Positions 54,558 to 64,000 of a stretch of DNA of 64,000 bases are shown here, piece after piece. Both the position numbers and the translations under genes were made by a program. The stretch is taken from positions 58,859,239 to 58,923,238 of the forward strand of contig OV884012.1 in NCBI GenBank assembly GCA_930367205.1, given 5' to 3'. How positions within the stretch are numbered: the first letter of the stretch is position 1; each line of letters opens with the position of its first letter. Source of the DNA: Acanthosoma haemorrhoidale. Taxonomy: Eukaryota; Arthropoda; Insecta; Hemiptera; Acanthosomatidae. A model generated the notes under the pieces. That model saw only the letters and a list, made by a program, of their open reading frames with translations. It was not told the origin of the DNA and ran no database searches.

Positions 54558-55420
54558 TGTTGTAGCCACGTCTTAGTTACGAATAATTAGAAGTTCCCCT
54601 CTTCTCGGACCAGAAAATATCTATCTATGTTTCCATGTTTTATAAAGCTTATGATGTCAGGCGGAGAGATGAGAGAAGCTAATGGGGGAAACAGCCGCAG
54701 GTAAGGAGCCATACCCACCACGGCTGGCCTGCCTATATAAACCGAACATCTAAGAGCGGACGGTAGAAAGAATCAAACCGGCACCTAGAACACTTCTCTC
54801 TCTCTCTGCACTGGTGCTTGCTCTACTCAAAGCCATGGCCTTCTTATCCAACTACCTCTCCATCTCTCTCTTGACTAGGCGAGGACTAACATCGCTATGT
54901 TTTACTCCGGCGTTGTCAGACCCCACACCTTCCTAGAGGAAATCTCTGCCTTCGTCTGGCTAAAACTAGCACATCCTGGGGAAAGACCTCTCCCTCGCGG
55001 ACGACGGTTGCCGTGACCCTACAAAATTTACCTAGTAGCGTCTCCCACGGCAATCCAGTCTGCTTCTCTCCGGTTCACACTTGCCTTTGTGATCCGTACG
55101 GTTTTCGCCTACCCTTAGACACCGAGTGTGAATTCGTGGTCATTCCAAGACCACATAAACTACCTATAAACCTACCATGTTCCTCTTCTCCTGAACATAG
55201 TGCTTTGTCGGGGCACACCTTCTAAGATCTTATGGAGTCAGATCAAATCAAATTAAGCTGCCCGCCGATTAAGCCGCCAGCCAGGGTAAAAGAACACAGG
55301 TCCACCCGCCTTATCTCTTTCTAGGCGCTTGCCGGACGGTGGCTAGCGGTTGTTGCGACCCTAGCCCGTGGTGGGCGTCTCCTCCTCACTTTAGGGATAT
55401 TCAACAATCTTGACTCGACA
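54558..55420 (+). mobile_element. Solo LTR, family LTR-C (type-2 end)
   Basis: Begins TGTTGTAGCC and ends GACTCGACA (863 bp), with ATTAT duplicated at 54,553-54,557 and 55,421-55,425. A TATA box GCCTATATAAACC lies near 54,732, followed by a CT-rich run and the shared core. U3 differs from the copies at 25.9 and 57.6 kb. No internal gene remains. Confidence 0.85.
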
Positions 55421-55441
55421 ATTATATTGCTAATATTATAT

Positions 55442-55753
55442 GTAAGTTTCGAATTCAGAAACTTAAAGGAGGTGGAGGTTCTCAGGTTATAAATCGAACA
55501 CTTGCAGATGTAGTTTAGAACTGTAATATTAAACATATGTACACATTAGCTAGCGCTACAAATATTACAGTAAACAAATAAAACTTATAACTAACCTGAA
55601 TCAATACAATTGTCGATAATAAGTGTTGACAATTGTCTTAACAAGAGTACCCATATTCAGGAGGTTACAACCGGGAGCATCATTCGATCCTAGCGAGCTC
55701 TGTAGGGACATCTAGCATATGTGCCGAAGTTTAGTGGTAACGTTCAAACTTAC
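55442..55753. mobile_element. MITE family M2, copy 1 (312 bp)
   Basis: Starts GTAAGTTTCGAA and ends GTTCAAACTTAC, imperfect inverted termini, flanked by AT/TATA sequence. Clearly homologous to 57,698-58,027 over its whole length. No coding capacity. Confidence 0.8.
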
Positions 55754-57636
55754 ATATATATAATGCTAAAAGTAGAAGCAAGCCCCTTCTAGTGTATACC
55801 TGCCTCGTGACTTCATGGAAGTCACTGGTGTTTCCTGTTTTTTTTTTTAGTAAGCGACCGCATCCCTCCAAGACCTCCCTCCCTATTTCCTGAATAGACA
55901 CTTCACAGACACAGGCACTTGTTCCCAAACATCCCAACTAGTATGCAGTAACGTAACTCTTAATATTTGTATATACCAGTGTTTTGCATGTACTTCATAA
56001 TAAAGCTTTTCTTTATTTTCTTTTAAAAGACTCTCCTCTACAAAGATTATTTAACGTTTGATGCTCCCGGCCCTCTTTTCGTTCCCCGATCTTCGTTCTG
56101 CTCTGTTCCATCGGTATTTCGACTTATTCTCGTTTCTCGATCCACCTGACCCTCTCGCACCACTATTTAGGTAAACATTTATTGAATCCAGTTCTGTACT
56201 CTTGCTCTTTTCTATCAGGTGAATGAATAAATACTATTAAGTTATTTTATGAATTTCTATTTGTCAGTTATAAAAAAAAAAAAATCTAGCGGCCGATTAA
56301 CCAAATATTTTTTTCTTTTTAAATGTTTATTAAAGTAAAAATTATTTATAGATGATTTAACTTGTGTAGGACTTACCATTTTGAATTCCTTTTTAAACGT
56401 ATTCCTCATATTTTCCATTTTTTTTAAAGATTTTAACTTTTGCATCATGACGTAATTGTATTTATATAGCCAGAATACTATCAAGATCTTGGCCGCTCGT
56501 TTCATTGTTGTAATATGAAGATAGCGAGAGGTCCTGTAAACATTTATGGGGCCTGTACACCACCAACACGGTATTATATTTAAATAAAAAAATCATATTG
56601 CAAAATTTTATTTGGAACTAATAGAAGATTTAGTAGCCAAACATAAGGACGACGACGTAGTTGCCAGAACCCAAAGAATTATGGGTCATTCGTTGACATT
56701 TTCCCACAAATGTGAAAAATTACGTCGACAAAAACCATTGATGAGAGGTAATCATGAGGGAATTAACCTTCTCAAGCAGTTTTTAGTAGGAAAAACTATC
56801 GGTTCACCAATTCACGTTGCCCCGCCCACATCTGGTCCGGTGCACCGTTTCACATGACCCGTTTTCTCTTCTCCGATAAGATCGTCTAAACGGCCAGTAA
56901 TATTTATTCGTCATTTTAAATAATTCTCTGGAATTTACATATTTACACTCTAATACATCACTGAAAACAGCTACATGCCTCACATAAACATTAAGGGAAC
57001 CTTTTATCCCAACAGTTAAGGGAATTTCTATGACAAAAGCAGCAAACCCCCTTACAGGAGAGCTAAACTAAAAAAAAATTATTTCTGTCTAATCAATTAT
57101 CGATCGCCACTCGGGAAGAAAGCCCTCATAGAGCACACCAAGTCAAGTGAGCTTGCCTCGGTGAAGTGGGTATCTGGTGTCTCTTAGGATCAAAGTGAAC
57201 CCCTACTACTGGAAGAAGGCTGTGACAACATAATTTTAGCTACAGCATAATACGTGATGCCTAAGGTAAGTAGGGTTCCTTCAAGAATGTAAACACAATA
57301 TATAAAGACAGCCTAAATGATTCTTCTTCAGAAAGTTCTCAACAGTAGTTTCATGTGTCAATCAGTCGATTGATGCTTGATCTTTGAAGCTTCTATTTGT
57401 GTGATTGTTTGTTATACTGACTCCGCCCATTATATTCCACAGTACTTGAGTTCTCTACGAAATGAAGATCGTGACAACCTAATAAATGATGTATAAAGTG
57501 GAGAACCATAACAGATAATTACAGGTCTTAACAAACTTCATAACCTGACCTCCATAACTGAGTCTTAAGCATACAGTCCACTTACTAGTATTTTTATTGT
57601 TTAGTTTTTCAGTGATGTTCTAACCTCTTGCCGAAG
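55754..57636. other. AT-rich DNA with weak gene-like hints
   Basis: Near 55,855 a polypyrimidine-AG looks like a splice acceptor, and AATAAAGC near 56,000 looks like a polyadenylation signal. The plus-strand frame 56,612-56,857 (81 codons) has balanced composition (LVAKHKDDDVVARTQ, then basic) but I do not recognise it. None of this is enough to call a gene. Confidence 0.35.
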
Positions 57637-57640
57637 TACA

Positions 57641-58862
57641 TGGTAGCGACCGCTAACTACATCACATAAATCACCCTATACTCTATTGTATATATGTAAG
57701 TTTCGAATTCAGAAACTTAAAGGAGGTGGAGGTTCTCAGGTTATAAATCGAACACTTGCAGATGCAGTTTAGAACTGTAATATTAAACATATGTACACAT
57801 TAGCTAGCGCTACAAATATAACAATAAACCAATAAAACTTATAACTAACCTGAATCAATACAATTGTCGATAATAAGTGTTGATCATTGTCTTAACAAGA
57901 GTACCCATATTCACGAGGTTACAACTCAGAGCATCTTCGATCTTAGCGCGCTCTGTAGGGCCTATGTATGCTATCTATATAGGACCTCACATATGTGCCG
58001 AAGTTTGGCGGTAGCGTTCAAACTTACATTTATATTGTAAATTGGTTATAATATGTTGTAAATCAATTTAAACAAATTTAAATAACATTACCAAACCATA
58101 AGTCATTGTAAATTTTGTAAACAATAAAAGACGAAGCTGGAAATAAACTAGTTAGAGGCTGGAAACCCTCACCCTCTACCCAGAGCAGGTAGTAAAGCGA
58201 CCCCGAAAAGGCCTGAGTCACTACGAGAACAAAGGGCCACCGCATACTGGGCTGTCATTGGGCACAATAAAACCTCACATGATTGGGTACTAATAAGGCC
58301 GAGGTATAAATAGACCCGGGGTTGGCCCTCTAACCAGTGAACTGTGGCAGCACTGATGTCTCAAAAGTTGGCATTCTCATTTATGAAAACCTCTGGACCT
58401 CTCTTCCTAACCTCACTATGTTTTAGTCCGGCCTAGTCAGACCCCACACTCTCCTAGTAGGATTCTCTGCCTACGCCTCGCTAAAACTAGCAGCTCCTTT
58501 GGAGATACCTCTCCCTCGCGGACAACGGTTGTCGTGGCCCTACAAAATTTACATAGTAGTGTCTCTACGGCAATCCAGTCTGCCTCTCTCCGGTTCACAC
58601 TCACCCTTGGGATCCGGACGGATTTTGCCTACCCTCAGATACTGAAAGTGCATTTGTGGTCATTCCAAGACCACACAAAGGACACTACCTACCATATACC
58701 TCTTCTCCTGAACATAGTGCATTGCCGGGGCACATGCCTATCAAATATGGAGTCAGGTAGTAAGACCCGTCATGAAACAATTGTCCAGGTCATAGCCTAA
58801 TCAACCCTCACTTCGTCACCAGGACTAGGGTAACTAGGCACCCCTCTCGTGACGACCCGACA
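57641..58862 (+). mobile_element. Solo LTR, family LTR-C (type-1 end), with MITE insertion
   Basis: Begins TGGTAGCGACCGCTAAC and ends GACGACCCGACA, with TACA directly outside both ends (57,637-57,640 and 58,863-58,866). Without the MITE its length is about 890 bp. It is similar along its length to the LTR at 25,854-27,239, including the TATA box (GGTATAAATAG near 58,306). The core frame is shifted compared with other copies. Confidence 0.82.
57698..58027. mobile_element. MITE family M2, copy 2 (330 bp), inside solo LTR
   Basis: Same termini as copy 1. It interrupts the LTR between CTATTGTATATAT and ATTTATATTGTAAATTGG. The LTR at 25.9 kb keeps the unoccupied site (CTATTGTATATATATTTTAAATTGG). 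An 18-bp length difference from copy 1 lies near TATGTATGCTATC. Confidence 0.88.
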
Positions 58863-58866
58863 TACA

Positions 58867-59185
58867 TTTTTTCGGCATCACTTAAATTTTCCCCGTGTAT
58901 AGGTACTTTTGAAATGATTATGGTTTTCATAACATACCTTATATCTGACATTTTTTACTTTTCAAGAGCTGTTTGTTTCATATATTGAGACGTCCAGGAT
59001 TTTTGGTTTTCCAAAATCCAAGTAAATAAATACTATTTATTTTAAATATTAAGATTACCTTCAGTAATTTAAGCTAATCATGTTTAATTCATATAATAAG
59101 GTTATATCTGTCGTCGAGCTAGTTTGAATATTTGAGATTAAAAAGAACTGTTGACAGGAGGTTCTTAAAAGACCCTGGAGATCAG
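58867..59185. other. AT-rich DNA, no gene recognised
   Basis: No supported feature. Confidence 0.55.
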
Positions 59186-60440
59186 ATTTTTTTTTTTATT
59201 TCAAAACCTCAAAAAATAATACAATGAACAAAAAAGTTTATAGAGTTACAAGCTGCTCCTCGTACTGCCATGCACTGATGCATTCCAAGGAGGGCATAAT
59301 ATAAATACATTCAATATGTAGTAAAAAAGTCATAATTTTACATTACCACATCCACAACACTACTAGGTGATGAGGCTCACCTTCATCTTGATACCGACAC
59401 ACTTAAAAACAAATAAATAAACACTAAAAAACAAAACAAACTAAAACAACACAAACTAAAACCTATACATAGAACCTAAAACTAAAGCGTTCCAGCCAAG
59501 ACAGCGTCCTGCCATCGATGGGGGAACGGAGCGGGGGTTATAGTGTTAAACACCGGGTTTGTTAAGTATTGCAGGGAGTCAACAAATTTGACATGTTGGA
59601 TGAATTCATCCACCGTAGGCAGCTCAAACATCTCATGAAGCTCCCTGTTGCTCCGTTGCTCGAATGAAGTACCTCTGACCACTTTCATCAGTATACCGTT
59701 TTGGAATTGTTGGAGTTTCTTAGCTGTTGTATACGTCAGATAACGAAAAAGCGGTGCACCGTACATCAGAGTAGGCCTGAGTATGCTCTTGTATATCAAC
59801 AGCTTGAAACGCAGAAAATAGATTGGGGGGAGTCAATAAGTGCGTAAGCCGGTAAGACTTCGTGCGTGTATGCTTCAACTTCTTCGTAAAATGGTTACTA
59901 AAATGGAGATGTCGGTCCATTTTAATTCCCAGATATACTAGGTCGTTGGCTGGTGAATTATCTTCCGTTCCTACTATGTAAGTAGTAGGGAGCGGGCTTT
60001 TTCCCTTTTGGAAAGAGAAAATTCACAGTCAGTCTTACCCGCGTTTACAGAGATATTGAGTTTCCCCAATCTCTCACTGATCTGGTTACAGGCTGCTTCA
60101 GCCTGTTTTAGAGCTACCTTGGCACTCATGCTGCTACTGTACACCACTATGTCATCCTCGAAAGCAGTAACTGTGGTATTTTTGTACCGGGCTCCGACAA
60201 TCTCAGACGTGTATAGTTGAATAGTACAGGGGATAAGACGGCGCCTTGGGGTACTCCACAGGTCAGTGGCACAGCTTCGGAGAAGCTATCACCCACCCGC
60301 ACCCGCAACGATCTGTTTTTCAGAAAGCTAACCAGAATTGAATACAGTTGTTTCGGACACTCCCGGTCGCAGAGCATTTGACACAGTGTCCCGTGAGACA
60401 CCGAGTCGAATGCTTGGGTGCAATCTATGGAAATCATAGC
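59186..60440 (-). mobile_element. LINE-A, 5'-truncated, RT to 3' end
   Basis: On the minus strand: RT from ISIDCTQAFDSVSHG and CGVPQGAVLSPVLF (60,437-60,147), a frameshift, an AFEDD-type active-site segment near 60,160, the region with PTLMYGAPLFRYL and LPTVDEFIQHVKF (59,799-59,482), then the 3' UTR and a short A tail at 59,186-59,200. Frameshifts and stops make it a pseudogene. It is the most complete LINE-A RT in the window. No target duplication was seen. Confidence 0.82.
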
Positions 60441-61847
60441 CGTGGCTATGGTTGTTTTTGAACAACAATCACTGGATTTTCGTGTTAACTAGTCAATTAT
60501 AAAAGTAAAATATTTCCACTAGAAATACAGTGGTGGGGGCATTTCAGTTATAATTTATTCAGTTTATTACTATTAAAAGTAACCTAGTAGTTGGCTGGTC
60601 CATTGTACTTATTGCCACACTGCATAATCATCAGAAAACGAGGTAAGTTACCATATGTATTGTTACGTTTTAGTATCGCATAAGCAAAACATGTTTATTT
60701 CCTGAGTTATACATCATTTGGAATATAATGGTATAAAACTGTTGATTCATTAAATTAAACTAGACTCTCTAATTAGCAGATTAAGAGTAATAATACTTAG
60801 TGTGAATCGTGCAATTGCAGTAAAATTGCTTTTGTTGGAAGTAAAAAATGTCTTCTAAAAACACGAAAGCTAATCAAACTCTGTGGTGATTCTCTATGGT
60901 TTTAAAATAATTATTTATTATTAAAATTATAATTAATAATTAATTATTTGTGTATTACAGTACAATTTTGAAACTGAATCTGAAGAAAGTGGGATTGAAT
61001 GAATGATGTACTATATAATATATGTTGTTAAGTTGCCATCAGATGATTCGAGGTCCCTGTCATAAATATTTAAAAGAGACAAGGAAATAAACCTTTTTTT
61101 GTCGATCTGTTATGCATCACTCTGAGTCCCCTCTTTAGTCCTGTTGGCGGAACAGTATTATTTTCCTTTTCCCCGTTTAGTACCATTTATACTACATTTA
61201 TTTACAATTGATTCAAACAGAACTTTTCATTTAATGTTCTTGCACATTATTATAGACAACATTTTGGAGGCAACAAAATTTTATTCAAAAGTTAATAAAT
61301 AAATATCCTTGTCAAAAGAAAAGTATCGGCCAAGTAAATTATTGTGCAAGATTTCGCTTCTACTAAAACGTTTCTATGTAAAGTTTTATATGATTTCCCC
61401 CTATTCTAAAATATGAGTTCTTGTATGAAGTTACATCTAAATATATCCTCTGCTTGCTAATCAATATTGACCACCTACAATAAGTACTTATTGACTTAAG
61501 CTTACTCTCCGAATGGGATTGACTAAATGCAAATATGATGAGATTCCGTTTCATTCCATGCAAATACGCCAAAACAGGAATTTAATTATAAAATAAATAA
61601 GATGGCTCACTAATATCCTATTTCACATTTAACTAATGTTCGAAGTACCATGATCTGGTAGCTACAACGAATCATAACATAAAGCATTAATTCTAATATA
61701 AAGCTTTTTTGTATACAAGTATCATATAAATATTGAAGGGATTGGACAAACCAAAACTGTATAAATATGAAATTCTTAAATCAATGAATTAAGGTAAACA
61801 AAATAAAATGTTTTCAACACACTGTGATGCTATAGTTCTAACTTGTA
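60441..61847. other. AT-rich DNA, no gene recognised
   Basis: No supported feature. Confidence 0.55.
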
Positions 61848-62400
61848 CAAGGGCGTACCCAAAAGTAATGGAAGACTCCTCTCACAATTGAAAAAACAAA
61901 TGAGCATCGTCTTAATGTTTGATCTCACCAGACGAGCTTTTTAGGATGAAGCGAATTTTCAGTCTTCCATTGGCTTTATCCTTGCTTAGTTTCAGAACCG
62001 TATCCACAGGACCATGATTTATTACCTGTGATGACCTTACATAAAAAGTTTGGGTCCTTTCTCACTCTTAAAACGGGAAAACTACTCAAACATTTGAGTT
62101 TTCCCCATAGAATCATCCTTGTATGCCGCTTTTAACATTTCAAGAGTTTATTTGCAAGTTTTCCCGAGCAGGAAGCAAAACTTCACGCCCGCGGGCTATT
62201 CACGGAAGTCAACCATCCCAAAAACGACGAACACGCAAAACAACTGTCACAAATAAATTAACACAAGCTTCTCCAGGGATGGCATTTGGAATACTTACTG
62301 GTGAAAAGTTGCTTTACGCGGTCGCACCAATGACACCCGCTACTACAAAAACTCTGCCACATACTATCGGTTCGGTTTCATTTGGGTACGCCGTCGTCTA
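61848..62400 (-). mobile_element. Internally deleted mariner-like element
   Basis: The ends read inward as GGCGTACCCAAAAGTAATGG (61,852) and, on the other strand, GGCGTACCCAAATG (to 62,392), a terminal inverted repeat with TA close outside both. Minus-strand frames contain EMLKAAYKDDSMGKTQMFE followed by FSRFK, a mariner transposase N-terminal helix-turn-helix type, and YGSETKQ with SQWKTENSLHPKK, matching the mariner block usually written YDPETKQQSSQWK. The middle of the gene is missing and several frameshifts occur, so it is non-autonomous. Confidence 0.72.
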
Positions 62401-64000
62401 TATTGTGATGTCAGAGATTTTTAAATTTGAAGGTACCGAATTTTACAGATTTTTTATAACAAAGAGGACGTATTTAACTCCGGCCGCAGGATAGGGCATG
62501 AATACTTATTGACTAAATTAATCAAACCTAATTACCCTATTTCTGATTTTATAATGAAAGATAAACATTGTGTAACCTTGACTTATGTAAGTATAAGTAT
62601 AAGAAAAATGTGAAGAAAAATAAAATTGATGAAATAGTTACGTAACTAATATGATTCTAAATTGTTTAGTTAAAGTATTACAGTGGTGATGATGGTTGTA
62701 GAATGTATATTTTATACAAAAATCAAAAGAAAAAGTATTTTCTATTGTACTTTTTATAAAAAAAAAAAAACCAAAGGTATTGTCTATCTATCATATTAAT
62801 TTCTGGGCTATTAATTTCCAACCTAATACCGGGTTCATGTAATCACACAGGGCGTGAGTCACGAAAGTAACTAATATAATTCACTTAATACGGATTAAGG
62901 AAATTAATAAAATTAAAATTGAGCCATTCACAAGATTTAGCATTTCACACGAATTGTAAGGACAAAATTAATTTCAATGTAATTAATTTTCTTAATCCAT
63001 ATGGTTTATCTATAATACTCACTTATAATAATAATAATGAACTCTAGAGGTTTCTAGGTATTTGGGGAAAATTTTACTAAAAGTGGAAATAACTAATAAA
63101 AATTTTACTCCTTCCATAAATGTGAAACCATTGGCTTTAGCGGAAACAATAATGTAGGCTTATTTGCAATATGTTGCTCATAGTTTTTTTTTGCGTTCAT
63201 AACAAACTGAAAACAAATCCCCTCTCTTCTTCCTGTGCACCACCGAAAGTGGGAAAATCTTTTTCCTATGTTTAACAAGGAGTGAATTTTTTATATGATT
63301 AACTAATGTTTATTTAGCTTTTCGAGTCTATTGATCATGTAGTGGTTCCCTCAAGGTTTTATTAAAATAAACAAAACATTATTTTACTAATTTTTTAACT
63401 ATTATAAAATAAAATAAAGACGATGTTCTTTGAACGATGTCACCAATAGTTGAGCATGATAAATATTTATTAGAAAAAATCTGCCTTAGAAGGGTTCATT
63501 ATTCATTATTCATTCAATTATCACAGATTATTCATATACACCATTCAAACCATATTAACAATATTCGCTCACTCGATCACAAATAATAATACTTGGTAAA
63601 TGGAAAGGTACAGGCCCTGTCATACTTCATAAAATCAGAGGCAGTGAAGGTTTCCAAATGACAGATACTTCGGCGCTTTATCGACTAACAATGACGTGCT
63701 AAGATACTTTATCCACCGAGTCCATAAATCAAGTGTAACGCTCTCCTACTTAGCCCTATCACCTTGTATCCTTTGCCATAGATAAATCTTCTGTAGCCCT
63801 TTTTAGTTTGAATACAAAGTGGATATCTCATATTGAAGGTTATCATGAATTATGTAGTCAACGGTTAATGCAATATAATGTAGGTTATATAAAGCCTAGG
63901 TAAAAATAATCCATGTGTACATTGAGAAAACTGTCAGGTATTATTGTATAAAGGGCTTACTCAAGTCCATTTTCAGAAGCCTTTTTTTCGGAATTTTCTT
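62401..64000. other. AT-rich DNA, no gene recognised
   Basis: A weak resemblance to the LINE-B 3' end (minus strand, near 63,500-63,580) is too short to call. Confidence 0.5.

Overview
This window looks like nuclear DNA from an arthropod, most likely an insect. It is AT-rich, has no bacterial-style gene packing, and is dominated by arthropod-type transposable elements: Jockey-like LINEs, Ty3/Gypsy elements with a tRNA-Phe primer site, an errantivirus-like LTR with an env remnant, a mariner, and MITEs. I found no host gene I can name with confidence. A few short exon-like open frames are listed with low confidence. All assignments come from reading the sequence; no database search was run.

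Layout. 1-2.5 kb: AT-rich DNA with a CT microsatellite. 2.5-4.26 kb: a deleted Jockey-like element (called LINE-A here), cut by an errantivirus-like 3' LTR and env tail (4.26-5.0 kb). 5.1-5.9 kb: two unidentified exon-like ORFs. 6.58-11.18 kb: a full-length second LINE (LINE-B) with both ORFs open and a 13-bp target duplication. 12.3-18.1 kb: a truncated LINE-B split by a full-length, opposite-strand LINE-B, with both target duplications readable. 18-25.8 kb: AT-rich DNA with LINE-B fragments and a SINE-like repeat. 25.85-27.24 kb: a solo LTR (family LTR-C) holding a LINE-A fragment. 29.8 kb: a MITE with ~63-bp terminal inverted repeats. 30.6-33 kb: small LINE debris. 33.0-34.0 kb: a broken gypsy-type gag with a tRNA-Phe primer site.

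34.2-41.2 kb is a large palindrome. Two almost identical 2.8-kb copies of a Ty3/Gypsy pol gene point away from a 1.08-kb centre that carries the gag and protease part. Only 28 bp further on, a second inverted repeat begins (arms 41,220-42,412 and 46,493-47,685, made of LTR-C pieces) around a 4.1-kb spacer with LINE-B, LINE-A and orphan retroposon insertions. 48.5-52.6 kb is a satellite: 17 units of 229 bp, each built from five diverged ~43-bp submonomers. 54.5-58.9 kb holds two more solo LTR-C copies and two copies of a MITE, one of them inside an LTR. 59.2-60.4 kb is a truncated LINE-A and 61.85-62.4 kb an internally deleted mariner. The rest is AT-rich DNA without recognisable genes.

How it fits together. 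The locus is a graveyard and nesting ground of mobile elements, and insertion order can often be read from target duplications. The most unusual points are the paired palindromes, the higher-order satellite, and LINE-B ORF2. That ORF follows ORF1 in frame after a TAA stop and has almost no methionine codons, so it probably uses readthrough or non-AUG starting.
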